Positions 54,697-64,000 of a stretch of 64,000 bases of DNA are shown here, piece by piece. The DNA is from Pseudolysobacter antarcticus. Its GTDB lineage: Bacteria > Pseudomonadota > Gammaproteobacteria > Xanthomonadales > Rhodanobacteraceae. The position numbers were made by a program, and so were the translations under genes. The first letter of the stretch is position 1. The number at the start of each line of letters is the position of its first letter. The stretch spans positions 682,001 through 746,000 of the forward strand of contig NZ_CP035704.1 in assembly GCF_004168365.1 (NCBI RefSeq), given 5' to 3'. A model generated the notes under the pieces. It was not told the origin of the DNA. It worked only from the letters and a program-made list of their open reading frames with translations, and did no database searches.

Positions 54697-55084
54697 TTTC
54701 TGAGCTGCCTGCGCGGCAGTGAACGATCGTGTGGATGTGTCGACCGCTATCAGTGTTTTCTGAGCTGCCTGCGCGGCAGTGAACACCACCGGCAAGCCGC
54801 TCGTGATCGACATCAATTTCTGAGCTGCCTGCGCGGCAGTGAACGCAGTGGGGCGCCACCGAGATCGGCATCAACTTTTCTGAGCTGCCTGCGCGGCAGT
54901 GAACAGTCAACGCACAACTTTCAAGGCTCCGATAATTTTCTGAGCTGCCTGCGCGGCAGTGAACTTTCGCTACGTGGCGATCACCGAGTACGACTTTTTC
55001 TGAGCTGCCTGCGCGGCAGTGAACAGCCTGCGCTTTCCGCCCGGCCAATGGATGATTTTCTGAGCTGCCTGCGCGGCAGTGAAC
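54697..55084 (-). repeat. trailer-end block of seven variant repeats
   Basis: Repeats at 54697, 54757, 54817, 54877, 54937, 54997 and 55057 share GTTCACTGCC and loop GCGCA instead of GTTCGCTGCC and loop GCATA. That makes three base changes relative to the other 126 repeats. These are the oldest, leader-distal units. Confidence 0.95.
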
Positions 55085-58000
55085 CATTTGATGGGTATTT
55101 TTGCACGCGCGGAGCGCAATCTTTCTGAGCTGCCTATGCGGCAGCGAACGACACCACTCGCCGTGGCTTATCGTTTCAACCTTTCTGAGCTGCCTATGCG
55201 GCAGCGAACGATGGGGCGGATGCTGTCGCTGTCGCAGTGCATTTCTGAGCTGCCTATGCGGCAGCGAACTTACTGCTGCACTCAAGCCCGTCATGGCGAT
55301 GTTTCTGAGCTGCCTATGCGGCAGCGAACGTTGAGCCTGAAGTGATTTGCGACGTGATACCTTTCTGAGCTGCCTATGCGGCAGCGAACCCTTTACTCTT
55401 CGTCGCCGCTTTGGGCCTCAATTTCTGAGCTGCCTATGCGGCAGCGAACGCATCCGTCATCACACGCCTCGACGACGTGAATTTCTGAGCTGCCTATGCG
55501 GCAGCGAACGCTTCCGCCGCCCGCAAGCATGTGGCGCCCTTTTTCTGAGCTGCCTATGCGGCAGCGAACATGCGTTACCTGCTCAAGATGATTTTCAATG
55601 TTTTCTGAGCTGCCTATACGGCAGCGAACAGCCTATGGCGCTTGCCCGGCACGCTGTGGGCTTTCTGAGCTGCCTATGCGGCAGCGAACACTGCGCGTAA
55701 TCGACGCCACAAACATCGTCCTTTCTGAGCTGCCTATGCGGCAGCGAACACACACCGTGCTCCCGGTTGGCGGCAGCACCTGTTTCTGAGCTGCCTATGC
55801 GGCAGCGAACGAAAAGCCGTTACCTTCGTATGTCCGCCCGGTTTTCTGAGCTGCCTATGCGGCAGCGAACATGGTGTCGCGGTGCAATCGCCCCCGGTTG
55901 GCTTTCTGAGCTGCCTATGCGGTAGCGAACGGTCGGGGTATAAGCACGCGCGCGACAAACGTTTTCTGAGCTGCCTATGCGGCAGCGAACCCTGCGCCCG
56001 GTGCAGCGCATGCACTACCACTTTTCTGAGCTGCCTATGCGGCAGCGAACACGCCGGCGTGCGCGGTGATCTGGCGCGTGACTTTCTGAGCTGCCTATGC
56101 GGCAGCGAACCTCCATGGGAAACACCGCGAACGTACGCTTCTTTTCTGAGCTGCCTATGCGGCAGCGAACATGCGCGACGCACACGCGCGGTTTGACGAA
56201 TTTTTCTGAGCTGCCTATGCGGCAGCGAACCGATGCGCGCGCTGGCTCTAATCAGCCGCTCATTTCTGAGCTGCCTATGCGGCAGCGAACAGCAGGTTGA
56301 AGCTTACCGGGGGGCTTTGGAATTTCTGAGCTGCCTATGCGGCAGCGAACTAGGCGCAGCAGAACGCGCGGCGCATTTTACTTTTCTGAGCTGCCTATGC
56401 GGCAGCGAACCAGAACGGGCGCGGGGGCATCCGGGCGGCAACTTTCTGAGCTGCCTATGCGGCAGCGAACGACCTGGTCACCACGGTGACCTCGGAATTC
56501 AATTTCTGAGCTGCCTATGCGGCAGCGAACTCGAGATGACGATGAAAGGCTTCGACTCGGAATTTCTGAGCTGCCTATGCGGCAGCGAACGCGAACCCAG
56601 CGATGCTTTGCGGCGGCGACATTTTCTGAGCTGCCTATGCGGCAGCGAACCTGGGAGCGGCGGCGGTATGGGCTTTTCCGTGTTTCTGAGCTGCCTATGC
56701 GGCAGCGAACAATGCGCCCTGATCCTCAACAACATGGGTGATTTTCTGAGCTGCCTATGCGGCAGCGAACCGCGCGCGCTTATTCCAGAGCCGCTGGCCG
56801 TATTTCTGAGCTGCCTATGCGGCAGCGAACCGATCGGGCATTTCATTGTGCTGGTCGGTCATTTTCTGAGCTGCCTATGCGGCAGCGAACATGGTCTTCG
56901 TGGTTCACGTCTTTCTCCTGACTTTCTGAGCTGCCTATGCGGCAGCGAACTCATTTCTCCTTCCCTTTCTTCGACCACCAGTTTTCTGAGCTGCCTATGC
57001 GGCAGCGAACGTAGCAGGTATGGCTTTGTCAACGTAGATCGTTTTCTGAGCTGCCTATGCGGCAGCGAACTGGCGTCAAGGTATGCACGAACGTCGGCAT
57101 ATTTTCTGAGCTGCCTATGCGGCAGCGAACTTTCGGCTGCGGTAGGGTATGGCGTGTTTCCTTTTCTGAGCTGCCTATGCGGCAGCGAACGCCTCTATCT
57201 TGCGCTGATCCATACCGAGCACTTTCTGAGCTGCCTATGCGGCAGCGAACCCAACGCGGTCGCTCAATGTGATTTTGTAAGTTTTCTGAGCTGCCTATGC
57301 GGCAGCGAACTCGGCGCATCACCGCTCACGCGGATCTGCATCTTTCTGAGCTGCCTATGCGGCAGCGAACGGCATCCGGGCAGCGACGGCTGATATTCTC
57401 GTTTTCTGAGCTGCCTATGCGGCAGCGAACGTGCGGGGTGCCGCAAAACGGGCATTTTACGATTTCTGAGCTGCCTATGCGGCAGCGAACCTATGTCGAT
57501 CCTGAAAATCGCACATGGTACTTTTCTGAGCTGCCTATGCGGCAGCGAACGATTACTTGCGCGAAATGCAATAGCACGGGAATTTCTGAGCTGCCTATGC
57601 GGCAGCGAACCCGAGCACAAGCCCTCCGAGCGGCCACACTTTTTTCTGAGCTGCCTATGCGGCAGCGAACATCGTAGGTTTCGCCGCGGCCGCCGGGGAA
57701 ACTTTCTGAGCTGCCTATGCGGCAGCGAACCCAAAGCGGCGCAGCGAGTGTACGCGCTCGACTTTCTGAGCTGCCTATGCGGCAGCGAACGATTCTATCG
57801 ATGCGCTAACTGCCCGCGTTGCTTTCTGAGCTGCCTATGCGGCAGCGAACTCGTGCGCCGATCAAACCGTAACGCTCTGCCATTTCTGAGCTGCCTATGC
57901 GGCAGCGAACGAAAGCAAGTGCGGCTAGCAGTAGTGTCGAACTTTCTGAGCTGCCTATGCGGCAGCGAACACGAAGATCCGATCAACAGCAACAACGCTT

Positions 58001-61000
58001 AGTTTCTGAGCTGCCTATGCGGCAGCGAACTGCTGCTCGTCTGTTGGATACACGTGCTGATTTTTCTGAGCTGCCTATGCGGCAGCGAACCCTTTGAGGT
58101 CAACCGCAGCACCTTTGGTGTCTTTCTGAGCTGCCTATGCGGCAGCGAACATGTCCGGGCGCGATGTGGCCAGCGTCCATGATTTCTGAGCTGCCTATGC
58201 GGCAGCGAACACCTGCGGAAATCGAAGCCGTACTCAAGACATTTTCTGAGCTGCCTATGCGGCAGCGAACGGCTACCGCACGGGGATGACCCCGGATGCG
58301 CATTTCTGAGCTGCCTATGCGGCAGCGAACGAAATGTGTCCCGATGTCAAGTGGGTGTCACATTTCTGAGCTGCCTATGCGGCAGCGAACACGTAGGCAG
58401 CATTGTGATCACCTGGACAACCTTTCTGAGCTGCCTATGCGGCAGCGAACGATAGCCGCCTTTATGGCCCACTCGCGCCGGTTTTCTGAGCTGCCTATGC
58501 GGCAGCGAACTCAGGAACCAGATGCGTGTATATCTCCGTCGTTTTCTGAGCTGCCTATGCGGCAGCGAACGCCCGATTACGCATCCAAGCTGTTCAAGAA
58601 GTTTTCTGAGCTGCCTATGCGGCAGCGAACCGTATCTGTAGCGCTGCGGAGATCTTTCTTCATTTCTGAGCTGCCTATGCGGCAGCGAACACAATCGGGC
58701 AATGCCGCCGCACACGCGTTAATTTCTGAGCTGCCTATGCGGCAGCGAACCAATCGCCAGCCGCGTAGTGCGCCAGTCTATATTTCTGAGCTGCCTATGC
58801 GGCAGCGAACGAACGCGGTGAACAAACCTTCGACGACGTCGGTTTCTGAGCTGCCTATGCGGCAGCGAACGGCTGGCGTCGGATCGGTCACTGTGACATT
58901 CGTTTCTGAGCTGCCTATGCGGCAGCGAACTGTATTCGCCGATATACATCGCGCGCTGTAGCTTTCTGAGCTGCCTATGCGGCAGCGAACAAAGTCGGTG
59001 TATTTAAGCGGCTTGAATTTCATTTCTGAGCTGCCTATGCGGCAGCGAACTTTCCTTCGATGGCGACGCCGGTAGATCCGTTTTTCTGAGCTGCCTATGC
59101 GGCAGCGAACGGTTGTCGCTTGTCACCGGGCCGGGCAGCAATTTTCTGAGCTGCCTATGCGGCAGCGAACTCCTGAATCTTTTTTGCGACGTATGGTTCG
59201 CATTTCTGAGCTGCCTATGCGGCAGCGAACTGACGGGGCAGCTCAGCCACGCCGCCAACGTATTTCTGAGCTGCCTATGCGGCAGCGAACCGGTGGGTAA
59301 AGTCGTCGCGAATTTCACGGCCTTTCTGAGCTGCCTATGCGGCAGCGAACCGAACGCGCTCATCCGGCCACCTCGTCAGCAATTTCTGAGCTGCCTATGC
59401 GGCAGCGAACCTCACCGCCGACCAGGTGGCGCAGTGGCTGATTTTCTGAGCTGCCTATGCGGCAGCGAACTTGGTCGAATCCGCCGAGGCGGATGCGCAG
59501 CTTTTCTGAGCTGCCTATGCGGCAGCGAACGCCGCAGTGGACGTGGTGTATGACAGCCGATATTTCTGAGCTGCCTATGCGGCAGCGAACAATTGACCGA
59601 GTCATCAGCGTGGAATTTATCGTTTCTGAGCTGCCTATGCGGCAGCGAACAACGAGAACCTATACACATCATTGTGCAGCAATTTCTGAGCTGCCTATGC
59701 GGCAGCGAACACAGCCACGCTTTCGACCTCGCATGCAGTCCATTTCTGAGCTGCCTATGCGGCAGCGAACGCGCGCTGGCGGGCATACTTTGCGGGTTTA
59801 TATTTCTGAGCTGCCTATGCGGCAGCGAACCATCCGGGACTATATTGATTCTCAATTTTGACTTTCTGAGCTGCCTATGCGGCAGCGAACTCATCATCAC
59901 TCAGCGGCACATACCCATCTATTTTCTGAGCTGCCTATGCGGCAGCGAACCGTGCGTTGTCTTGTGCCGACAGCGGCAACGTTTTCTGAGCTGCCTATGC
60001 GGCAGCGAACGAGGCATGGGACGAAGAGAATGGCGAAGAGTTTTTCTGAGCTGCCTATGCGGCAGCGAACATGCTTGCCGCAGTTCAGCAGCGCCGCCAT
60101 CTTTTCTGAGCTGCCTATGCGGCAGCGAACGAGGGCAGCAACGCCTACGGCGGCTGGTGGCATTTCTGAGCTGCCTATGCGGCAGCGAACGCTTGGGTCA
60201 TGGCGCTGAGCATCACGCAGATTTTCTGAGCTGCCTATGCGGCAGCGAACCGGTATGGCTCGGTCGTGCCTTCGGAAATTGATTTCTGAGCTGCCTATGC
60301 GGCAGCGAACAGCGGCATCGCCAGCAACGCGGCGGCGACTACTTTCTGAGCTGCCTATGCGGCAGCGAACCGTGGGTCGACCACAGCAAGTATTGGAGCA
60401 TCTTTCTGAGCTGCCTATGCGGCAGCGAACGTGGTGGTGCCGGTATGGTTGTATACGTTGAATTTCTGAGCTGCCTATGCGGCAGCGAACAACTCGGTCT
60501 TGACGATGAACGGCTCGCTCAATTTCTGAGCTGCCTATGCGGCAGCGAACGTTGCCGGTCACTTGAATGCATCCTCGATAGCTTTCTGAGCTGCCTATGC
60601 GGCAGCGAACATCACCAGCGCGTACACGTGACCATGCGGCGTTTTCTGAGCTGCCTATGCGGCAGCGAACTCTGCGCCGATCAGCGCTGTGTGAATGGGT
60701 GGTTTCTGAGCTGCCTATGCGGCAGCGAACTTGTGATCGGTGTCCTCGGTGCGCTCGGAATTTTTCTGAGCTGCCTATGCGGCAGCGAACCACCCGAGCA
60801 TCGTTGCGTGGCTTGTTGCATGTTTCTGAGCTGCCTATGCGGCAGCGAACAAGTGATAGCAGACAGAAAAGATGGCACGTTATTTCTGAGCTGCCTATGC
60901 GGCAGCGAACCGAAAATATGACTAGAGCCAGCAGACGGGATATTTCTGAGCTGCCTATGCGGCAGCGAACACGGGACTAGGTTACGCAACACGTACGGCT

Positions 61001-62299
61001 AGTTTCTGAGCTGCCTATGCGGCAGCGAACCCTGCGCACGCGCTTGAGCGCATCAAAGATATTTTCTGAGCTGCCTATGCGGCAGCGAACGCGTCACCCA
61101 TCGGGCGCGCCGAACTCTTGATTTTCTGAGCTGCCTATGCGGCAGCGAACCGATCGAGCAGAAAGCCTATACGGATTTCCAATTTCTGAGCTGCCTATGC
61201 GGCAGCGAACTGCGCCTTCGCGCTCCGCACCTTTCACCAGACTTTCTGAGCTGCCTATGCGGCAGCGAACGCGGTGGCGCTGCTGGAACATCGGCCTATG
61301 ATTTTCTGAGCTGCCTATGCGGCAGCGAACGGCAGTTCCGAAGCCCACGCGGCTGATCCATTTTTCTGAGCTGCCTATGCGGCAGCGAACGTTGCAGCCA
61401 GATTTTCCTGTTTCTGCAAGTATTTCTGAGCTGCCTATGCGGCAGCGAACCATTCTTCGGCGCTCAGCCAAACACCTTTGCGTTTCTGAGCTGCCTATGC
61501 GGCAGCGAACTCGCCATGCACTTCTGCATCACGCGCGATGATTTTCTGAGCTGCCTATGCGGCAGCGAACCATCTTTCAGTGCTTAGCGCTGGGCCTTTA
61601 CTTTTCTGAGCTGCCTATGCGGCAGCGAACGTGAAGCCGTGGCGGCAGGATGTCAAAGCAGCTTTCTGAGCTGCCTATGCGGCAGCGAACTCCACTTGCG
61701 TGTAATCCTGCAGCAAGTTCTCTTTCTGAGCTGCCTATGCGGCAGCGAACCATGGTCGATTGAGCTGCAACGGTTCGTCCCTTTTCTGAGCTGCCTATGC
61801 GGCAGCGAACGCGTCACCAGGGTATAAACGGACGTGCCTACTTTTCTGAGCTGCCTATGCGGCAGCGAACCAAAGTTGCAAAGCGAGGGGAAACTTGCAC
61901 GCTTTCTGAGCTGCCTATGCGGCAGCGAACTGATTGATAGCGAGGGCGAGCATGTCAACCAATTTCTGAGCTGCCTATGCGGCAGCGAACTATGCTCCTT
62001 GATAGCTAGCCTGTCTGACTAGTTTCTGAGCTGCCTATGCGGCAGCGAACCGCTTTATTCGCACACCGATTGTGTGCCGTGTTTTCTGAGCTGCCTATGC
62101 GGCAGCGAACGTCGGCATTTGCTCGCTGCTAATCACCGCGCTTTTCTGAGCTGCCTATGCGGCAGCGAACCGTATCAAAAGCCGCTTAGAAATTTTCTAC
62201 TTTTTCTGAGCTGCCTATGCGGCAGCGAACACCAAGAGGGTTCTACCCCGTTATGGCGGACACTTCCAACAAGGCCGATGATCGGCAAAAAGGAGTGTC

Positions 62300-62587
62300 A
62301 TGTCCAAGCGAAGAACATTTAGTGATGAGTTCAAACGGGAGGCAGTGGGTCTGACTCATCAGGCCGGTGCCAATGTTAGCCAGATAGCTCGCGATATCGG
62401 TGTGGGTGAAGGGGTGCTGAGCCGTTGGCGGCGGGAATTGGCCAGCGGTAAACGCCACGCTTTCCCGGGCTCTGGCGTACCGCGGGATGAAGAGATGGCC
62501 GCACTCAAGCGTGAGCTGGCGCGGGTCAAGAAGGAACGCGATTTTTTGCGCGATGCGGCAGCGTTCTTCGCGAAGGAATCGCGTTGA
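62300..62587 (+). CDS. IS3-family transposase OrfA
   Basis: The ATG at 62300 follows AAAGGAG. The 95-residue protein is a helix-turn-helix DNA-binding subunit ([20 protein letters not shown] then [17 protein letters not shown]) with a C-terminal leucine-zipper-like helix ([20 protein letters not shown]) used for dimerisation. Its stop overlaps the TTG start of OrfB by one base pattern (TTGA). In IS3 elements OrfAB is made by -1 frameshifting, and the frame relation here (OrfB is -1) permits that. Confidence 0.93.
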   Translation: MSKRRTFSDEFKREAVGLTHQAGANVSQIARDIGVGEGVLSRWRRELASGKRHAFPGSGVPRDEEMAALKRELARVKKERDFLRDAAAFFAKESR

Positions 62588-63453
62588 AGTTTCAGACGAT
62601 CCAGCGCTGCCGCACGGTCTATCCCGTGCAACTGATGTGTCGATGCCTGAAGGTATCGAGCAGCGGTTTTCATGCGTGGTGCAAACGCCCCTTGAGTGCG
62701 CGAGCGAAGGACAACCAGCGATTACTGGTGCAGATAAAAGCGCTTCATAGCATCAGCGATGGGGTACTGGGCATGCCACGCATGCATGAGGAGCTGAGCT
62801 ATGCCGGTGAAACGGCGAGTCCCAATCGGGTGGCACGCCTGATGGCCAGCAACGGATTATTCGGGATTCCACAGCGGCGAGCCTGGCGCAGCAAGCGTAG
62901 CGGCGTGCGACCGCTGCACGTGCGCAATCATCTGCAACGTGACTTCTCGGCGCTGGAACCCAATACAAAATGGGTCACCGACATCACCTACATCCACACC
63001 GGCGAAGGCTGGCTCTACCTCTGCACGGTGCTCGACCTGTTCAGCCACACGATCATTGGTTGGTCCATGTCGGGTATCCAGGATCGTCACCTGGTTCTCA
63101 AGGCGGTGCAGATGGCCTGCTGGCAGCGAACGGACACCACGCCCGTGGTGCTGCATTCAGATCGAGGAACCCAATTCACCAGCGGCGAATATCAACGCTT
63201 CCTCGCCGATCACCACCTCATCAGCAGCATGAGTGATGTGGGCCACTGTGGCGACAATGCTGCCGCCGAGGGATTCTTCGGTATGCTCAAGCGCGAGCGC
63301 ATTTATCGCCGTCGTTACCTGTCACTGGCCGACGCACGCTCGGATGTTTTTGACTATATCGAGCGCTTCCACAACCCACGTATGCAACGACGACTTGATA
63401 AGCTAGACCAAAGATTTATAACCTTAACTCAACCGTCCGCCAAAACGGGGTAG
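62584..63453 (+). CDS. IS3-family transposase OrfB (DDE)
   Basis: The 289-residue rve-type integrase protein starts at TTG 62584 or is expressed as an OrfAB fusion. HTH_21 is at the N terminus ([20 protein letters not shown]). The catalytic triad is visible: [10 protein letters not shown] (Asp), [12 protein letters not shown] (Asp) and [14 protein letters not shown] (Glu, 35 residues after the second Asp as is usual). It appears intact, so the element may be active. It ends 5 bp before the right terminus. Confidence 0.93.
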   Translation: MKFQTIQRCRTVYPVQLMCRCLKVSSSGFHAWCKRPLSARAKDNQRLLVQIKALHSISDGVLGMPRMHEELSYAGETASPNRVARLMASNGLFGIPQRRAWRSKRSGVRPLHVRNHLQRDFSALEPNTKWVTDITYIHTGEGWLYLCTVLDLFSHTIIGWSMSGIQDRHLVLKAVQMACWQRTDTTPVVLHSDRGTQFTSGEYQRFLADHHLISSMSDVGHCGDNAAAEGFFGMLKRERIYRRRYLSLADARSDVFDYIERFHNPRMQRRLDKLDQRFITLTQPSAKTG

Positions 63454-63874
63454 AACCCAGAGCAGCATTCCGCACAACGAAATTGCTTTCTGAGCTGCCT
63501 ATGCGGCAGCGAACGCAGAGGTTTACGACAGTTTCTATCGCGAAATTTTCTGAGCTGCCTATGCGGCAGCGAACTTTCAAGCGAGGCGACCTCCTGATGG
63601 ATTGGTTTTCTGAGCTGCCTATGCGGCAGCGAACATAAATTACGGGAGCTTGAGCGCAACCTCACATTTCTGAGCTGCCTATGCGGCAGCGAACCTCACC
63701 GTTGTGACAGCGCCACCAATCCATCATTTCTGAGCTGCCTATGCGGCAGCGAACGTCGGCGCCGGTTCAACGGTTTTGCGACTACTTTTCTGAGCTGCCT
63801 ATGCGGCAGCGAACAACAGTGTGAGTCCACCGCCGCTTCGCGCATTTTTCTGAGCTGCCTATGCGGCAGCGAAC

Positions 63875-64000
63875 TAGAGCGGTGTAAATATATTCCCTAT
63901 GTTTTCAATGAACGTGGCGCATATAGCTTGGCTACCCCAAATTTTTCAGGGGCAGCCAAGCTGCTGATTTTGCAAGAGAGAAAAATTTCCTTTCGGAAAG
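63875..64000 (-). promoter_or_regulatory. CRISPR leader (partial)
   Basis: The sequence upstream of the newest repeat is AT-rich and contains no gene to the window edge. On the minus strand it contains an IHF-like site AATCAGCAGCTTG (63957-63969; consensus WATCAANNNNTTR, one mismatch), about 85 bp before the first repeat, and the long inverted repeat at 63925. Type I-F leaders are known to use IHF for spacer integration. Promoter boxes cannot be assigned with confidence. Confidence 0.75.
63925..63962. repeat. 14-bp-arm inverted repeat in the leader
   Basis: AGCTTGGCTACCCC and GGGGCAGCCAAGCT pair over 13 of 14 positions around a 10-base AT-rich loop. It lies about 50 bp from the leader-repeat junction. 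It could be a transcript hairpin, a protein site, or the terminator of genes further right; no adjacent T run was seen. Confidence 0.8.

Larger units (their letters stand above)
62238..63458 (+). mobile_element. IS3-family insertion sequence inside a CRISPR spacer
   Basis: The element is 1221 bp. It begins GGGTTCTACCCCGTT and ends with the inverted version (AACGGGGTAGAACCC); the arms match at 24 or so of the first 27 positions. It is flanked by the direct repeat AGA (62235-62237 and 63459-63461). Removing the element and one AGA leaves 7 + 25 = 32 bp between neighbouring repeats, an exact standard spacer, which fixes the boundaries. It carries two overlapping transposase genes on the plus strand, opposite to the array transcript. 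Confidence 0.95.
54697..63874 (-). CRISPR. type I-F CRISPR array, 133 repeats, interrupted by an IS
   Basis: There are 133 repeats of 28 bp with 32-bp spacers (60-bp period): 126 left of the IS element (54697-62230) and 7 right of it (63487-63874). On the minus strand the main repeat is GTTCGCTGCC-GCATA-GGCAGC then TCAGAAA, close to the canonical I-F repeat (GTTCACTGCC, loop GTATA, GGCAGC, TAAGAAA), so pre-crRNA is transcribed right to left. Exceptions: the first seven repeats are a different variant, single-base variants start at 55602 and 55903, spacer 55085-55121 is 37 bp and spacer 55750-55782 is 33 bp. One 32-bp spacer is split by the IS. In total there are 132 spacers. No cas genes are in the window. 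The long repetitive open frames across the array are artefacts of the 60-bp period. Confidence 0.98.

Noticed and set aside
54697-54724. A leader at the left end of the array
   Set aside because: The orientation of the I-F repeat (GTTC end at the right) and the degenerate variants at the left place the leader at the right. The left flank is the end of a coding gene.
63122-63131. A 10-bp match to the end of the CRISPR repeat inside the transposase gene
   Set aside because: Only ten bases match and they lie in the conserved OrfB coding sequence; chance is enough.
55079-63665. Long repetitive open frames (up to 386 codons) such as those repeating FLSCLCGSE, SELPMRQRT or SLPHRQLRK
   Set aside because: The 60-bp CRISPR period is a multiple of three, so each frame repeats the same translated repeat with random spacer residues. 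They have no ribosome sites and are not proteins.
54697-64000. Associated cas genes within the window
   Set aside because: None was found on either strand. They are presumably beyond 64000 or at another locus.

Overview
The window looks like chromosomal DNA of a gammaproteobacterium, most likely the order Lysobacterales (Xanthomonadales), family Rhodanobacteraceae or close to it. This is inferred from moderately high GC, an ECF sigma factor paired with a Ser/Thr kinase, many large secreted repeat proteins with choice-of-anchor, DUF11 or parallel beta-helix architecture, and CusCBA/DmeF metal efflux. No rRNA or tRNA gene was recognised.

Layout. 1-1866 (minus): ECF sigma factor translationally coupled to a membrane Ser/Thr kinase that runs off the left edge. 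2261-13592: secreted proteins (a 1626-residue DUF11 protein, an exported alpha/beta hydrolase, two beta-helix or glycine-rich proteins) and a sulfotransferase. 13926-18316: two 251-bp inverted repeats flank a small accessory island with a tyrosine recombinase, a RadC-like protein and small unknown genes. 19029-30925: a metal-resistance block with cusCBA (Cu/Ag RND efflux), a His/Cys-rich small protein, a methyltransferase, dmeR-dmeF (Ni/Co type) with a visible operator, and a MerR-type regulator coupled to a copper P-type ATPase with a visible MerR-type promoter. 31272-37633: histidine kinase, DUF3494 ice-binding-like protein, a second glycine-rich 642-residue protein, an HU-like protein and an XRE regulator. 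38021-43901: a Sec-exported Rhs protein with a nucleotidyltransferase-like C-terminal toxin candidate, a putative immunity gene, an orphan C-terminal tip and another Rhs-linked gene. 44329-51725: LRR protein, lipase-like protein, small unknown genes and a secreted endonuclease I. 52579-54677: three genes (transglycosylase-like, membrane protein, TPR protein).

54697-63874: a very large type I-F CRISPR array with 133 repeats and 132 spacers (one interrupted). The repeat sequence shows it is transcribed right to left, so the leader is at 63875-64000 and the oldest spacers lie beside the TPR gene. The seven oldest repeats are a different variant, and the switch coincides with an anomalous 37-bp spacer. 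A 1221-bp IS3-family element sits exactly inside one spacer, and removing it with one copy of its 3-bp target duplication restores a 32-bp spacer. No cas genes are in the window; they are expected to the right of 64000 or elsewhere.

A recurrent short motif, roughly I/V-F-x-x-G-F-E/D, occurs at or near the C terminus, or just before a C-terminal module, in up to seven otherwise unrelated secreted proteins here. It may be an unnamed sorting, processing or anchoring signal.
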